From Prevotella sp. (lineage in GTDB: Bacteria; Bacteroidota; Bacteroidia; Bacteroidales; Bacteroidaceae): a DNA stretch of 64,000 nucleotides. A program made the translations under genes and the position numbers. The stretch spans positions 1 to 64,000 of the forward strand of contig JAFVFY010000129.1 in the NCBI GenBank assembly GCA_017475265.1, given 5' to 3'. How positions within the stretch are numbered: the stretch's first letter is position 1; the number at the start of each line of letters is the position of its first letter. Under the pieces are notes generated by a model. The model worked only from the letters and a program-made list of their open reading frames with translations. It did no database searches and had not been told where the DNA came from. Shown here piece after piece: positions 1 through 7,266 of the stretch.

Positions 1-54
1 TTGTACTACAAAAGATATGGTCTTGTACTACAAAAGATATGGTCTTGTACTACA
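1..54. repeat. 22-bp direct repeat, 2.5 copies at window edge
   Basis: Two identical 22-bp units beginning TTGTACTACAAAAGATATGG lie at 1-22 and 23-44, followed by a partial third copy (first 10 bases) at 45-54. The array may continue beyond the left edge. No gene is visible around it; it could be a minisatellite or a set of protein-binding sites. Confidence 0.7.
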
Positions 55-147
55 AGACCACCTTTTTCGGTAAAAACCGACTAAAACGAAACAGTTTTAA
101 GGGGCAATCAGTCCATAGCTGAGCAGTAGCGTGAGAAACGCGGAGAC

Positions 148-280
148 GACCCCTCTCAAAACTGGCCCATACGCATTCCACCAAGCACCTCATTCAAAAA
201 ATCGGATTCTCAGAGGGGTCAATGTAAAGATTTTTCAGCACGAACTTTGTTCTCTAAGGAGTTTAGGAGTTCAGGAGTTT
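148..280. repeat. Intergenic inverted repeat and small AGGAGTT array
   Basis: The stretch 55-305 holds no convincing gene. It contains GACCCCTCT at 148-156 and its complement AGAGGGGTC at 212-220 (9-bp arms, 55-nt loop), and at 256-280 three near copies of AGGAGTTT, a simple array of the kind scattered through the window. A small TCGGT-AAAA-ACCGA hairpin lies near 67-80. No function can be assigned. Confidence 0.4.
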
Positions 281-305
281 TTCCCTGCGGGTTAGTGTCA
301 GTTCC

Positions 306-1166
306 TTACAGCCCCTTGATTTCCTCAGCAGTAAGGCCGGTAATCTCCGCGATGTCTTCAACAGGATAGCCTTTAACCTTCATCTTTCGGGCGGCATCGA
401 GCTTGTCTTGCTTTAACTTTTCTACTGCTGCTGCCACTGCTTTCTCCGCCTCGCGATAGATGTCGTTCACTATGGTCTTCTGTCTGGAGATGTAATCCCA
501 GAACTTGTCGTAGGCCCGCATCTCGCCAGGGCTGTATGCTCCAACCTCCAGTATCTTCAGGGCCTCGCTCACCTCGGGGTTCTCCAATAACTCTGCGGGA
601 GCCTCCAGCGTCTTGTCATTGATTTCCGTGAGAAAGCGGAGCCACAGCACCTGCATCTTCTTTTCTGAGAAAGACTGGGGCTTGAATTTCTTCAGCTCCA
701 CGAAGACGAGGTGCAGACCGTCAATCACCTTGTCGGTGTATTTGTCGTGGACGAGATGGAAATAGTGATAGTAATCGTCCACGTCCTTCATGAAATTCTC
801 GTTCACGAAGTTCAGCTCATAGACGGGCTGCAGCGTGTCGTAAACCCCACCCGCCTCCGACTGCGCCACGTAGGCTTTCGAGGCGTTAAGCAGGACACGC
901 TTCTTAAACGACTCCGTCCACGTCATCTGCATCTCGACAATGAATTCACGGTTCTTGTTGTCCTTGCAGCACACGTCCACGATGCTGTCCTTCTCGACCT
1001 GTGTCCGCTTGGGAATCTTCTCGGTTGGCCAATACTCGATGCTCTCCACGCGCTCGTCGTCCTTCAGGGGCAGCAGGGCGTTAAGTAGACTGATGACGAG
1101 GTTCTTGTGCTCACCGAATACTTTCTTGAAGGTCAGGTCGGCTCTCGGGTCTAAATACTTTCCCAT
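306..1166 (-). CDS. Rpn family (PD-(D/E)XK) recombination-promoting nuclease / putative transposase
   Basis: A 286-residue protein. The N-terminal signature KYLDPRADLTFKKVFG is typical of the Rpn/'PD-(D/E)XK nuclease family transposase' group, which is abundant in Bacteroidetes. The likely active-site set is D64 (VDVCC) with E78 and Q80 in FIVEMQ, the D...ExQ form of the fold. The C-terminal tail ends with a small helical segment (DIAEITGLTAEEIKGL), also common in the family. Rpn proteins of E. coli are DNA endonucleases that raise recombination; whether this one is active is inference. It stands alone with its own promoter (1193-1200) and lies next to a broken esterase gene, as expected for an accessory edge. 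The family call is secure, the role less so. Confidence 0.88.
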   Translation of the reverse strand: MGKYLDPRADLTFKKVFGEHKNLVISLLNALLPLKDDERVESIEYWPTEKIPKRTQVEKDSIVDVCCKDNKNREFIVEMQMTWTESFKKRVLLNASKAYVAQSEAGGVYDTLQPVYELNFVNENFMKDVDDYYHYFHLVHDKYTDKVIDGLHLVFVELKKFKPQSFSEKKMQVLWLRFLTEINDKTLEAPAELLENPEVSEALKILEVGAYSPGEMRAYDKFWDYISRQKTIVNDIYREAEKAVAAAVEKLKQDKLDAARKMKVKGYPVEDIAEITGLTAEEIKGL

Positions 1167-1192
1167 ATTCGTTGTTCTCTAGAATGATGGCG

Positions 1193-1200
1193 CAAAGTTA
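1193..1200 (-). promoter_or_regulatory. Bacteroidetes -7 promoter element for the Rpn gene
   Basis: On the minus strand this reads TAACTTTG, matching the TAnnTTTG -7 consensus, 27 bases before the ATG at 1166. It overlaps the worn 3' end of the esterase fragment. Confidence 0.6.
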
Positions 1201-1527
1201 CAAAACATTCCGCACATTCCCCGCAATCCCCCTGAAAAATCTACAAGTTTTAACGTCTTCGGGCGCGTAGGTTCCGCCGCTGAGCAGACCGTAGTAGCTG
1301 AAGACGGCGGGACGGGCCAGCGTGATGGCCTTGGTCTCCATGCCGCCCATCGACAGTCCGGCCATGGCGCGGCTCTCGCGCTTGGCAATCGTGTTGAAGT
1401 TCGCATCGATGTAGGGCACGAGTTCGTCGACGAGTACTGTCTCGAATGCCTTGGCGATGGCGCTGCGGTCACGGCCTGGTCCTCGGGGAGCCTCGTTGGT
1501 ACACATATTTATATATAATAAGGGCAT
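1198..1527 (-). pseudogene. Esterase D / feruloyl-esterase-like fragment
   Basis: The readable 109 residues contain a clear piece of an alpha/beta-hydrolase esterase of the kind attached to xylanases: GRDRSAIAKAFETVLVDELV, then the nucleophile elbow GLSMGG (Ser in GxSxG), then a LLSGGTYAPEDVK segment. A normal domain needs about 250 residues. The signal peptide, N-terminal half and the Asp/His part of the triad are absent, and the last 20 residues (after EDVK) are unlike the family. The N-terminus is not a plausible secretion signal. I read this as a remnant truncated on both sides, not a working gene. Confidence 0.75.
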
Positions 1528-1558
1528 AGCGTTAAATCTTGTAGATTTTTTCAGTGAA

Positions 1559-1592
1559 TTGCTACGTATGTGCAGAGAATTTCGTATCTTTG
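1559..1592 (+). promoter_or_regulatory. Promoter for the 1654 gene
   Basis: TATCTTTG at 1585-1592 fits the TAnnTTTG -7 box, with a TTG at 1559-1561 as -33 element, 23 bases apart. The ATG follows 61 bases downstream. Confidence 0.65.
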
Positions 1593-1653
1593 CACCGTCA
1601 TTTTAAGTATGTATATCGGAAAGCAACCATAAATATATGACATTTAAAATAAA

Positions 1654-2187
1654 ATGGAATCCAACGAAAACAAATGGACTTTGGGTGAAATAGTCACCCT
1701 TGACAGAAAGGGAAAGCCTTTGAAGAAGAGCGGCACGACAACTTACGAGCGTTTCATTCGCTCGCGATACATCTGTATCCGCGAGGCGACCGAGGGGCAG
1801 CAGGGTATCCTCATGAAAGTACTGGGGAAACCTGACAGCGAACAAATAAAAATAGTGAATGGACAGCCATTCTGCAAGGATGACTATGAGGAACTCTTTG
1901 AAGGCAACCGCTTTTTTAGCTTTCCGTTCCCGTCGGCGAATGAAGTTAAGGAAGCACTTGGAATCATCAGATACAACCAGAGCCTATTGCAGAAGTTCGA
2001 GAATGCATCGATGCACATCAATCCTAATTCCACATTTTGGGTGAACGATGTTTCACGCAACATGTTGTTTATGAAGAAACCGCAATATTATAGCGCTCGC
2101 GACGGTCGCATCTCTCCTGCAAAAGACGACAGTAATCATTATCGGATTACATTCGTGTATTTCCATCAAGGGGAGTTGCGTTGGTAA
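1654..2187 (+). CDS. Conserved hypothetical protein, 177 aa
   Basis: No domain is recognised. The protein is soluble in appearance, with no signal peptide or membrane segment, mixed charge and many aromatic residues near the C-terminus (TFVYFHQGELRW). It starts at an ATG with a Bacteroidetes promoter 61 bases upstream and is a single-gene unit, since the next gene has its own promoter at 2309. Its position directly before a capsule locus may be chance. The start is the first ATG after the promoter and the reading frame is unbroken, so the gene is likely real. Confidence 0.6.
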   Translation: MESNENKWTLGEIVTLDRKGKPLKKSGTTTYERFIRSRYICIREATEGQQGILMKVLGKPDSEQIKIVNGQPFCKDDYEELFEGNRFFSFPFPSANEVKEALGIIRYNQSLLQKFENASMHINPNSTFWVNDVSRNMLFMKKPQYYSARDGRISPAKDDSNHYRITFVYFHQGELRW

Positions 2188-2192
2188 ACCGA

Positions 2193-2278
2193 TTGCTCAT
2201 TTGTTAAGATCATTGCTGATTTGTTTCAGAGATGGACAAATACTTGTTTATTTGTTCTAAAATATTTGCTCACTTGTG
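2193..2278 (+). repeat. Four degenerate TTGCTcATTTGTT motifs upstream of the capsule regulator
   Basis: Related 13-mers lie at 2193-2205 (TTGCTCATTTGTT), 2213-2225 (TTGCTGATTTGTT), 2244-2256 (TTGTTTATTTGTT) and 2266-2278 (TTGCTCACTTGTG), spaced 20, 31 and 22 bases, all in the same orientation and just upstream of the promoter at 2286-2316. The placement suits binding sites for a regulator, but the sequence is AT-rich and chance similarity is possible. Confidence 0.4.
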
Positions 2279-2285
2279 TTTATTG

Positions 2286-2316
2286 TTGCGGGGACGGATG
2301 ATTTTGAGTACCTTTG
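2286..2316 (+). promoter_or_regulatory. Putative main promoter of the capsule locus
   Basis: TACCTTTG at 2309-2316 with TTG at 2286-2288, 20 bases apart: a good Bacteroidetes sigma-ABfr-type promoter, 53 bases before the first gene of the locus (ATG 2369). Confidence 0.7.
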
Positions 2317-2368
2317 TGGCTCAAATGAGAACCTTTGCGGTTCAATTAAAAACAATTGAACATATACT

Positions 2369-2959
2369 ATGACTGAAATGATCATCATCAACATCGTCGT
2401 CGTGGCCTTCTTAGTGACGATCGTTATCGCTTTCCTGTCCCTGAGACGGCAGAAGATGGCTGTCATGGACGAGGTGAACCAGTTGTCGCTTCGGCTTGCA
2501 GAAATGGAGACGAAGGTAGCTACACCCCCTCGCTTGAATGGCCAAGTCGAGACGGACCAAGGCAAAACCAATTCTCAGGGTAGCGATACTTCCGATTTAT
2601 CTGCGATGAACGACGAAGCGTTGTTTGTCTATTTGAGCAAGACCATCAAGGACGAGGAGATGTTCCGCAGGCCTGAGCTGAACCGCAAAGCGGTGAGGGA
2701 GCGTTTCTCGCTGTCGGCTGCCCGCATCGGCAATGCCTTTGTGCGAGGCGGCGGGATGGGGCTGCCCGAGTTTGTGCGCAACTGCCGACTGGACTATGCC
2801 TGCCGCCTGATGGTGGAGCAGCCGAATATGTCGTTTACCGAGGTGAGCATCCAGTCGGGCTATCAGCGCACCACCACGTTCTACCACGATTTCAAGGCCC
2901 GCTTCGGTATGCCGCCAGCGGAATATCGTGAACAGGAATTGAAGAAACAGGTGACCTGA
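2369..2959 (+). CDS. Membrane-anchored AraC-type helix-turn-helix protein
   Basis: A 196-residue protein with three visible parts. Residues 4-24 are a single hydrophobic helix (MIIINIVVVAFLVTIVIAFL) followed by RR, which predicts one membrane span with the rest in the cytoplasm. Residues 27-50 look like a short coiled coil. Residues about 85-190 are an AraC-type DNA-binding domain: LDYACRLMVEQPNMSFTEVS, then GYQRTTTFYHDFKARFGMPP, the usual second HTH and its PxxYR ending. It ends 12 bases before upxY, so the two are probably cotranscribed. The family and its location suggest control of the capsule locus, possibly through the motif set at 2193-2278; that is inference. The anchor without a periplasmic sensor domain is unusual for AraC proteins. 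Confidence 0.8.
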   Translation: MTEMIIINIVVVAFLVTIVIAFLSLRRQKMAVMDEVNQLSLRLAEMETKVATPPRLNGQVETDQGKTNSQGSDTSDLSAMNDEALFVYLSKTIKDEEMFRRPELNRKAVRERFSLSAARIGNAFVRGGGMGLPEFVRNCRLDYACRLMVEQPNMSFTEVSIQSGYQRTTTFYHDFKARFGMPPAEYREQELKKQVT

Positions 2960-2971
2960 CAAAGGTCCAAT

Positions 2972-3649
2972 ATGAGCACATTGTCTAATGTGACAACTCG
3001 AAGAGGCGAGTCAAATCCTCCCAGCGTCAGGTTTGCCCCTGATGCCTTCCCCGAAGCAAAAAGCTCAAAAACAGGGGTGTCGGTAAGATATGTGCCAGAA
3101 CCAAATAAGCAATGGTATGTCTTTCGCGCCTCCTACGGAAGAGAAGACAAGGCTTCAGATTACCTTGTGGAAGACGGAACCTATACCTACATAGCCAAGA
3201 AAATCGTTGAGAGGAATGTGGGGGGAAAGCGCAAGAGGTATCTGCAAGCCCTCATTCCTAACCTGTTGTTTGCCTATACCACGGAGGAGAAGGCCGAAGA
3301 ATATGTCAACAACACACCCGCCATTTCTTATTTGAGTTATTACTATAACCACTTTAAACAGGATGACCATCAGAAGAATCCCCCTTTGACGGTTTCCGAT
3401 GAAGAGATGAGCCGCTTCATTCAGACCACTTGTACCATGAACAAGCATTTATTGTTTGTGCAGCCATCCCAGTGCCACTTTAAGGGCGGCGAACAGGTCA
3501 GGGTCATCGACGGCCCCTTTGCTGGTGTTGAGGGAAGAGTGGCGCGGGTGGCAGGCCAGCAGAGGGTGGTAGTCTCCTTGTCAGGCATCGGCCTCATTTC
3601 AACGGCATATATACCAACAGCCTTTCTAAGGCCTATTGATACAGAGTGA
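2972..3649 (+). CDS. UpxY family transcription antiterminator (NusG-like)
   Basis: A 225-residue NusG paralogue. The NGN domain begins near residue 47 (KQWYVFRASYGREDKASDYL) and a KOW motif lies at about 173-195 (GEQVRVIDGPFAGVEGRV). In Bacteroides, UpxY proteins act on RNA polymerase in the leader of their own capsule operon and allow read-through of the long locus. Position as the gene right before the initiating sugar transferase (4-base gap) is the standard arrangement. No partner UpxZ gene is visible. The N-terminal 45 residues are an extension not needed for the NGN fold. Start chosen as the ATG 12 bases after the regulator's stop. Confidence 0.9.
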   Translation: MSTLSNVTTRRGESNPPSVRFAPDAFPEAKSSKTGVSVRYVPEPNKQWYVFRASYGREDKASDYLVEDGTYTYIAKKIVERNVGGKRKRYLQALIPNLLFAYTTEEKAEEYVNNTPAISYLSYYYNHFKQDDHQKNPPLTVSDEEMSRFIQTTCTMNKHLLFVQPSQCHFKGGEQVRVIDGPFAGVEGRVARVAGQQRVVVSLSGIGLISTAYIPTAFLRPIDTE

Positions 3650-3652
3650 ATA

Positions 3653-5047
3653 ATGCAAATACATATAAAGAACAACCATCAAACCAATAGGCTCATTCAG
3701 TTATTCATCATCGCGGTGGACTTCGCGGTGCTGTGTGTCCTTCTCTATTTTGTGACCGATGCCATTCCTAAGTCTGGAAGTTGGGACGATGAGAAGGAAC
3801 GAGCCTTCTGGATGGTGTGCATCTTTGCTTTTATTATTGCCGAGTATTTCATCCCCTCCGTCATCCATGAGCGAGCGGTTGGGGCTGGAGACATCCTGCA
3901 CCGCAGCACGATGCTCGTGATGACGCAGACCCTATTATCGTATCTCATGCTGCGTGCCATTCGCTTCCTCTCCCGTGTAGGCTGGCACCTGTTTGTGATG
4001 GGCCTTGTCATGCTGGTGGTCATCATTCTATTGCGATTCATAGAGCGATGGATAGTCAAGAAACTCAGACAGGCAGGCTACAACACACGCACCGTCACCT
4101 TCGTCGGCTCAGACAATGAATTGTCGCATCTGTATCACAAACTTATCAGCAATCCCACATTCGGCTACAGGGTACGCTGCACATACGGACACATAGAAGG
4201 CTTGAACGCGAAAGGCACTGTCAGCGATTTTGAAGCATTGCTGTCTCATCCCGAAGACCTTCGCTTAGGCGATGAACTCTATATGTGCGTTCCACGCAGG
4301 GAGCGCGAACTTATAGAGCGCACGGCCAGTCTGTGCCACCACAAGATGATTAAATTCTACTATGTGCCTATTGCCGAGGAGAAGCTCAACCTGCAATCCG
4401 TGCTTATCGACGACATGGAGGTGATGGCCACCTATAGCAGTCCGTTGGAGGAACCGCTGAACAGGTTGTTGAAGCGGGTGGCAGACATACTGCTCTCCAT
4501 GCTATTCCTGATACCCACTGCGCTGCTGTTACCCTTCATTGCCATCATCATCAAGTGCCAAAGCCCTGGCCCCGTGTTCTTCCGACAGCGTCGCACGGGA
4601 CTCGATGGGCGTGATTTCTATTGTTACAAGTTCCGCTCCATGCATGTGAACGTCGATTCCGACCGTCTGCAGGCCACCAAGGACGATCCGCGCAAGTTCC
4701 CCTTCGGTGATTTCATGCGCAAGACCAACATCGACGAACTGCCTCAATTCTGGAACGTGCTCATCGGTGATATGAGCATCGTGGGTCCCCGACCACACAT
4801 GCTGGCACATACAGAGCAATACGACAAACTGATAGACAAGTATATGGTGCGCCACTTTGTCAAGCCCGGCGTTACTGGTTGGGCTCAGGTAACAGGTTTC
4901 CGCGGCGAGACCCGCGAACTTTGGCAGATGGAGGGGCGCGTGGAGCGCGACATCTGGTACATCCAGCACTGGAGTCTGTGGCTCGACCTGCGCATCATCT
5001 GGATGACTGTCAAGACCATCTTCAAGAGAGACAAAAGGGCATATTGA
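3653..5047 (+). CDS. Exopolysaccharide initiating polyprenyl-phosphate sugar-1-phosphate transferase (WcaJ/CpsE type)
   Basis: A 464-residue membrane enzyme that would transfer a sugar-1-phosphate from a nucleotide sugar to undecaprenyl phosphate, the first step of repeat-unit synthesis. The first about 140 residues hold four to five hydrophobic spans; the middle is a Rossmann-like CoA-binding-type region (TVTFVGSDNELSHLYHKL); a last span precedes the catalytic bacterial sugar transferase domain (about 275-464) with RQRRTGLDGRDFYCYKFRSM, DELPQFWNVLIGDMSIVGPR and the C-terminal GVTGWAQVTGFRGETRELW. Length and order fit the long PNPT subfamily. A hairpin terminator at 5120-5166 follows. A diverged copy of its last about 50 codons is found again at 7070-7219. 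Confidence 0.93.
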   Translation: MQIHIKNNHQTNRLIQLFIIAVDFAVLCVLLYFVTDAIPKSGSWDDEKERAFWMVCIFAFIIAEYFIPSVIHERAVGAGDILHRSTMLVMTQTLLSYLMLRAIRFLSRVGWHLFVMGLVMLVVIILLRFIERWIVKKLRQAGYNTRTVTFVGSDNELSHLYHKLISNPTFGYRVRCTYGHIEGLNAKGTVSDFEALLSHPEDLRLGDELYMCVPRRERELIERTASLCHHKMIKFYYVPIAEEKLNLQSVLIDDMEVMATYSSPLEEPLNRLLKRVADILLSMLFLIPTALLLPFIAIIIKCQSPGPVFFRQRRTGLDGRDFYCYKFRSMHVNVDSDRLQATKDDPRKFPFGDFMRKTNIDELPQFWNVLIGDMSIVGPRPHMLAHTEQYDKLIDKYMVRHFVKPGVTGWAQVTGFRGETRELWQMEGRVERDIWYIQHWSLWLDLRIIWMTVKTIFKRDKRAY

Positions 5048-5119
5048 AAAATGAACAATAATGAATAAGAAGAAGTTACGAGCATGATGCGGAAACATAC
5101 GAATGAAGCTATTCTAATA

Positions 5120-5166
5120 AAAAATCAGCCATTTTCAAAGAAAACAGTTAAAAACGGCTGATTTTT
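5120..5166 (+). terminator. Hairpin terminator after the sugar transferase
   Basis: AAAAATCAGCC (5120-5130) pairs with GGCTGATTTTT (5156-5166) across a 25-nt loop; A and T runs on both sides make it plausible in both directions. It would cut or attenuate transcription inside the capsule locus, which fits the need for a UpxY antiterminator. Confidence 0.65.
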
Positions 5167-5171
5167 CCCCC

Positions 5172-5199
5172 TTGAATAGAATAGATTTTTGTACCTTTG
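5172..5199 (+). promoter_or_regulatory. Promoter for the DUF234-type ATPase
   Basis: TACCTTTG at 5192-5199 with TTG at 5172-5174 (17-base spacer, slightly short). It follows the terminator directly, so the ATPase gene is its own transcription unit inside the capsule locus. A small CAAATAGT repeat lies between it and the ATG. Confidence 0.65.
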
Positions 5200-5245
5200 C
5201 ACCCACAAATTATCAAATAGTGAATTGTCAAATAGTCTAATAATT

Positions 5246-6697
5246 ATGGTGGCAAACAAAAACATAATAGGCCGCAAAGAAGAAATCAGAATGTTGGAGA
5301 GATTGTTGAAGTCCCCAAAGTCTGAGTTCGTGGCCATTTACGGCAGACGACGTGTGGGCAAGTCCTATCTTGTGGAAGAGGTGTATAGGGGCAGGATTGT
5401 TTTTCGTGCAGTAGGCTCATATATCAAGGAGAAAGACAGTCAAACGTACAAGCAGGTTCAACTTGACCATTTCTACGAAAGTCTCTTGGACAGTGGCATG
5501 ATGCCAGTAGATGCCCGCCCAACCAACTGGCGTGAGGCATTCCGACTGCTAAAGAAGCACTTGGAGGGCATACATACAAAGCGGCGCGTCATCTTCCTTG
5601 ACGAATTACCATGGTTAGCAGGACCGCAGTCATCGGAGATGATTACTGAACTGGGCTATTTCTGGAACTCATGGGCCGACCGCCAGCGCAATATCGTGCT
5701 CGTGGTATGCGGCTCGGCTACCAGTTGGATGCTCGACAATGTTATCCGCGACTATGGCGGGCTACATGGACGGCTTACGGCAACCATCCGTCTGCTGCCC
5801 TTCGCGCTGAAAGAGTGTGAGCAGTATTTCAAGAGCCGGGGCTTCCATCTCTCGCGCTACGAAATGGCTGTGGCTTATATGGCTTTCGGGGGCATACCCT
5901 ATTATCTTGACAGGATGGACAATGAGAAGAACCTCTCGGAGAATATTGACGACTTCTTCTTCAAGGATGAGAAAATCAACCAGGAGTTCAAAGACGTATA
6001 TACTGGTCTGTATGCTACCTCTGAACGATATGTGGATATTGTGAAGGCGCTTGGTCGGAAGTTTTATGGCATGACCCGTCAAGAGCTGGCTGGCGCTATT
6101 GGCATTGAGTGCGGCGGTACATTCACGAAAATTCTGGACAACTTACATCAGTCAGGTATCACCCGCGAATACCCCCGGTACGGAAAAGAGCGAGTGGAGA
6201 CGGTCTATCAACTGAAAGACTTCTTCTCTCTGTTTTATATGCATTTCATCTATGGGAAAAATGTAGAAGCAGGCAATTGGCGCACCTTACAGCGCACGCC
6301 GACGTTCTATGCCTGGGCGGGCAACACCTTTGAAATGCTCTGTATGGAACATCTGCCACAGATGAAAGACAAACTGCGCATAGCCACCATCAGCCGGAAC
6401 TATTGTTGGCGTGGAGCAGCACCCAATGGCAGCACGGCCCAGATAGATCTCGTATTGGAGTGGAAGGGAGAACGCACCGACTATGTCTGTGAGATGAAGT
6501 TCAGTGAACATGAGTTTGTCATCGACCGCCAGTATGAGGGTGAGTTGGAGAATAAGATAGCAGCCTTCCAGCAAAGCAAGCAGCACACCAAGACGCACTC
6601 CATACAGCTTGTAATGGTGACAACCAACGGCATAACGGTCAATGAACATACGAAAGATGTGAACCAACAGGTGGTACTGGATGACTTGTTCAGTTGA
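5246..6697 (+). CDS. ATP-binding protein of the archaeal-ATPase/DUF234 type
   Basis: About 483 residues from the ATG at 5246; an upstream in-frame ATG at 5189 lies inside the promoter and is rejected. The AAA+ core has Walker A GRRRVGKS (residues 33-40) and a Walker B-like VIFLDELPWL, followed by a winged-helix region (GMTRQELAGAIGIECGGTFT). The C-terminal DUF234 part looks like a PD-(D/E)XK nuclease fold: IDLVLEWKGERTDYVCEMKF, with D, then E-x-K. Such ATPases are very common in gut Bacteroidetes, and their role is unknown; some resemble defence or mobile-element proteins. It has its own promoter and is followed by a mosaic pseudogene, so it is probably a later insertion into the capsule locus. 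Confidence 0.88.
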   Translation: MVANKNIIGRKEEIRMLERLLKSPKSEFVAIYGRRRVGKSYLVEEVYRGRIVFRAVGSYIKEKDSQTYKQVQLDHFYESLLDSGMMPVDARPTNWREAFRLLKKHLEGIHTKRRVIFLDELPWLAGPQSSEMITELGYFWNSWADRQRNIVLVVCGSATSWMLDNVIRDYGGLHGRLTATIRLLPFALKECEQYFKSRGFHLSRYEMAVAYMAFGGIPYYLDRMDNEKNLSENIDDFFFKDEKINQEFKDVYTGLYATSERYVDIVKALGRKFYGMTRQELAGAIGIECGGTFTKILDNLHQSGITREYPRYGKERVETVYQLKDFFSLFYMHFIYGKNVEAGNWRTLQRTPTFYAWAGNTFEMLCMEHLPQMKDKLRIATISRNYCWRGAAPNGSTAQIDLVLEWKGERTDYVCEMKFSEHEFVIDRQYEGELENKIAAFQQSKQHTKTHSIQLVMVTTNGITVNEHTKDVNQQVVLDDLFS

Positions 6698-6730
6698 GAA
6701 GTGACAACTTTCATGTAGAAAGTAAAAAGA

Positions 6731-7219
6731 ATGAACAAAGAGAATAATAACGAGTTGCTGCAAAAAATGATGAGTAAGGACAGCATCAAGGTGACCTCAC
6801 CATTGCTGCCTGAACTTAATGAATTCACAGAACTGCTGAAAGATATCTGGGATTGCCGACCATTATGGTCTGAAGGTCATCTACGATGCCGCGCATGCCT
6901 TTGGGGTGGAAGCCCCCCTGCCCCCAAGGGGGCTTCTGTCCTGCTTGCTGGCGATATGAGCACCCTCTCGTTTCATGCCACCAAGGTGTTTAACACGCTT
7001 GAGGGAGGTGCCTTGATTGTGCATGATGCAGAGACCAAGCGCCAGATAGACTATCTGAAGAACTTTGGTTTCGCAGGAGAGACCCGCGAACTCTGGCAGA
7101 TGGAGGGACGAGTGGAACGCGACATCTGGTATATCCAGCATTGGAGTTTCTGGCTCGACCTCCGTATTATCTGGCTCACGTTCAAGACCATTTTCAAGAG
7201 AGACAAAAAGGCATATTAA
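6731..7219 (+). pseudogene. Mosaic remnant: DegT-type aminotransferase joined to a sugar-transferase tail
   Basis: An open frame of 162 codons made of pieces. Its start (VTSPLLPELNEFTELLKDIW) matches the beginning of DegT/DnrJ/EryC1 aminotransferases. Then about 100 codons are missing and the frame shifts: in another frame 6856-6910 reads GLKVIYDAAHAFGVE, the PLP-Asp motif. After a GC-rich hairpin the original frame resumes with SFHATKVFNTLEGG, carrying the PLP lysine, and continues to KNFGF. From about 7070 it switches to the last 48 residues of an initiating sugar transferase (GETRELWQMEGRVERDIWYI). That tail is about 85% identical in DNA to 4898-5047 by hand count, so it is a diverged allele rather than a fresh duplicate. 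It cannot encode a working enzyme of either kind. An intact DegT homologue lies at 10459. Confidence 0.85.
6909..6936. repeat. GC-rich palindrome inserted in the DegT remnant
   Basis: GAAGCCCCC (6909-6917) and GGGGGCTTC (6928-6936) form a 9-bp stem with a 10-nt loop. It sits where the aminotransferase frame is broken and is much richer in GC than its surroundings, so it looks like an inserted short palindromic repeat. Confidence 0.65.
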
Positions 7220-7266
7220 AATGGTAATAATAAAATAAGAGCGAGACAAAATAAATTATTAAATGT

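Noticed and set aside
2188-2368. Invertible promoter, as in Bacteroides capsule loci
   Set aside because: I found no pair of inverted repeats flanking the promoter at 2286-2316 and no invertase gene nearby.
5189-5245. Upstream start for the DUF234-type ATPase
   Set aside because: The ATG at 5189 overlaps the -7 promoter element (5192-5199), and the conserved protein begins at 5246.
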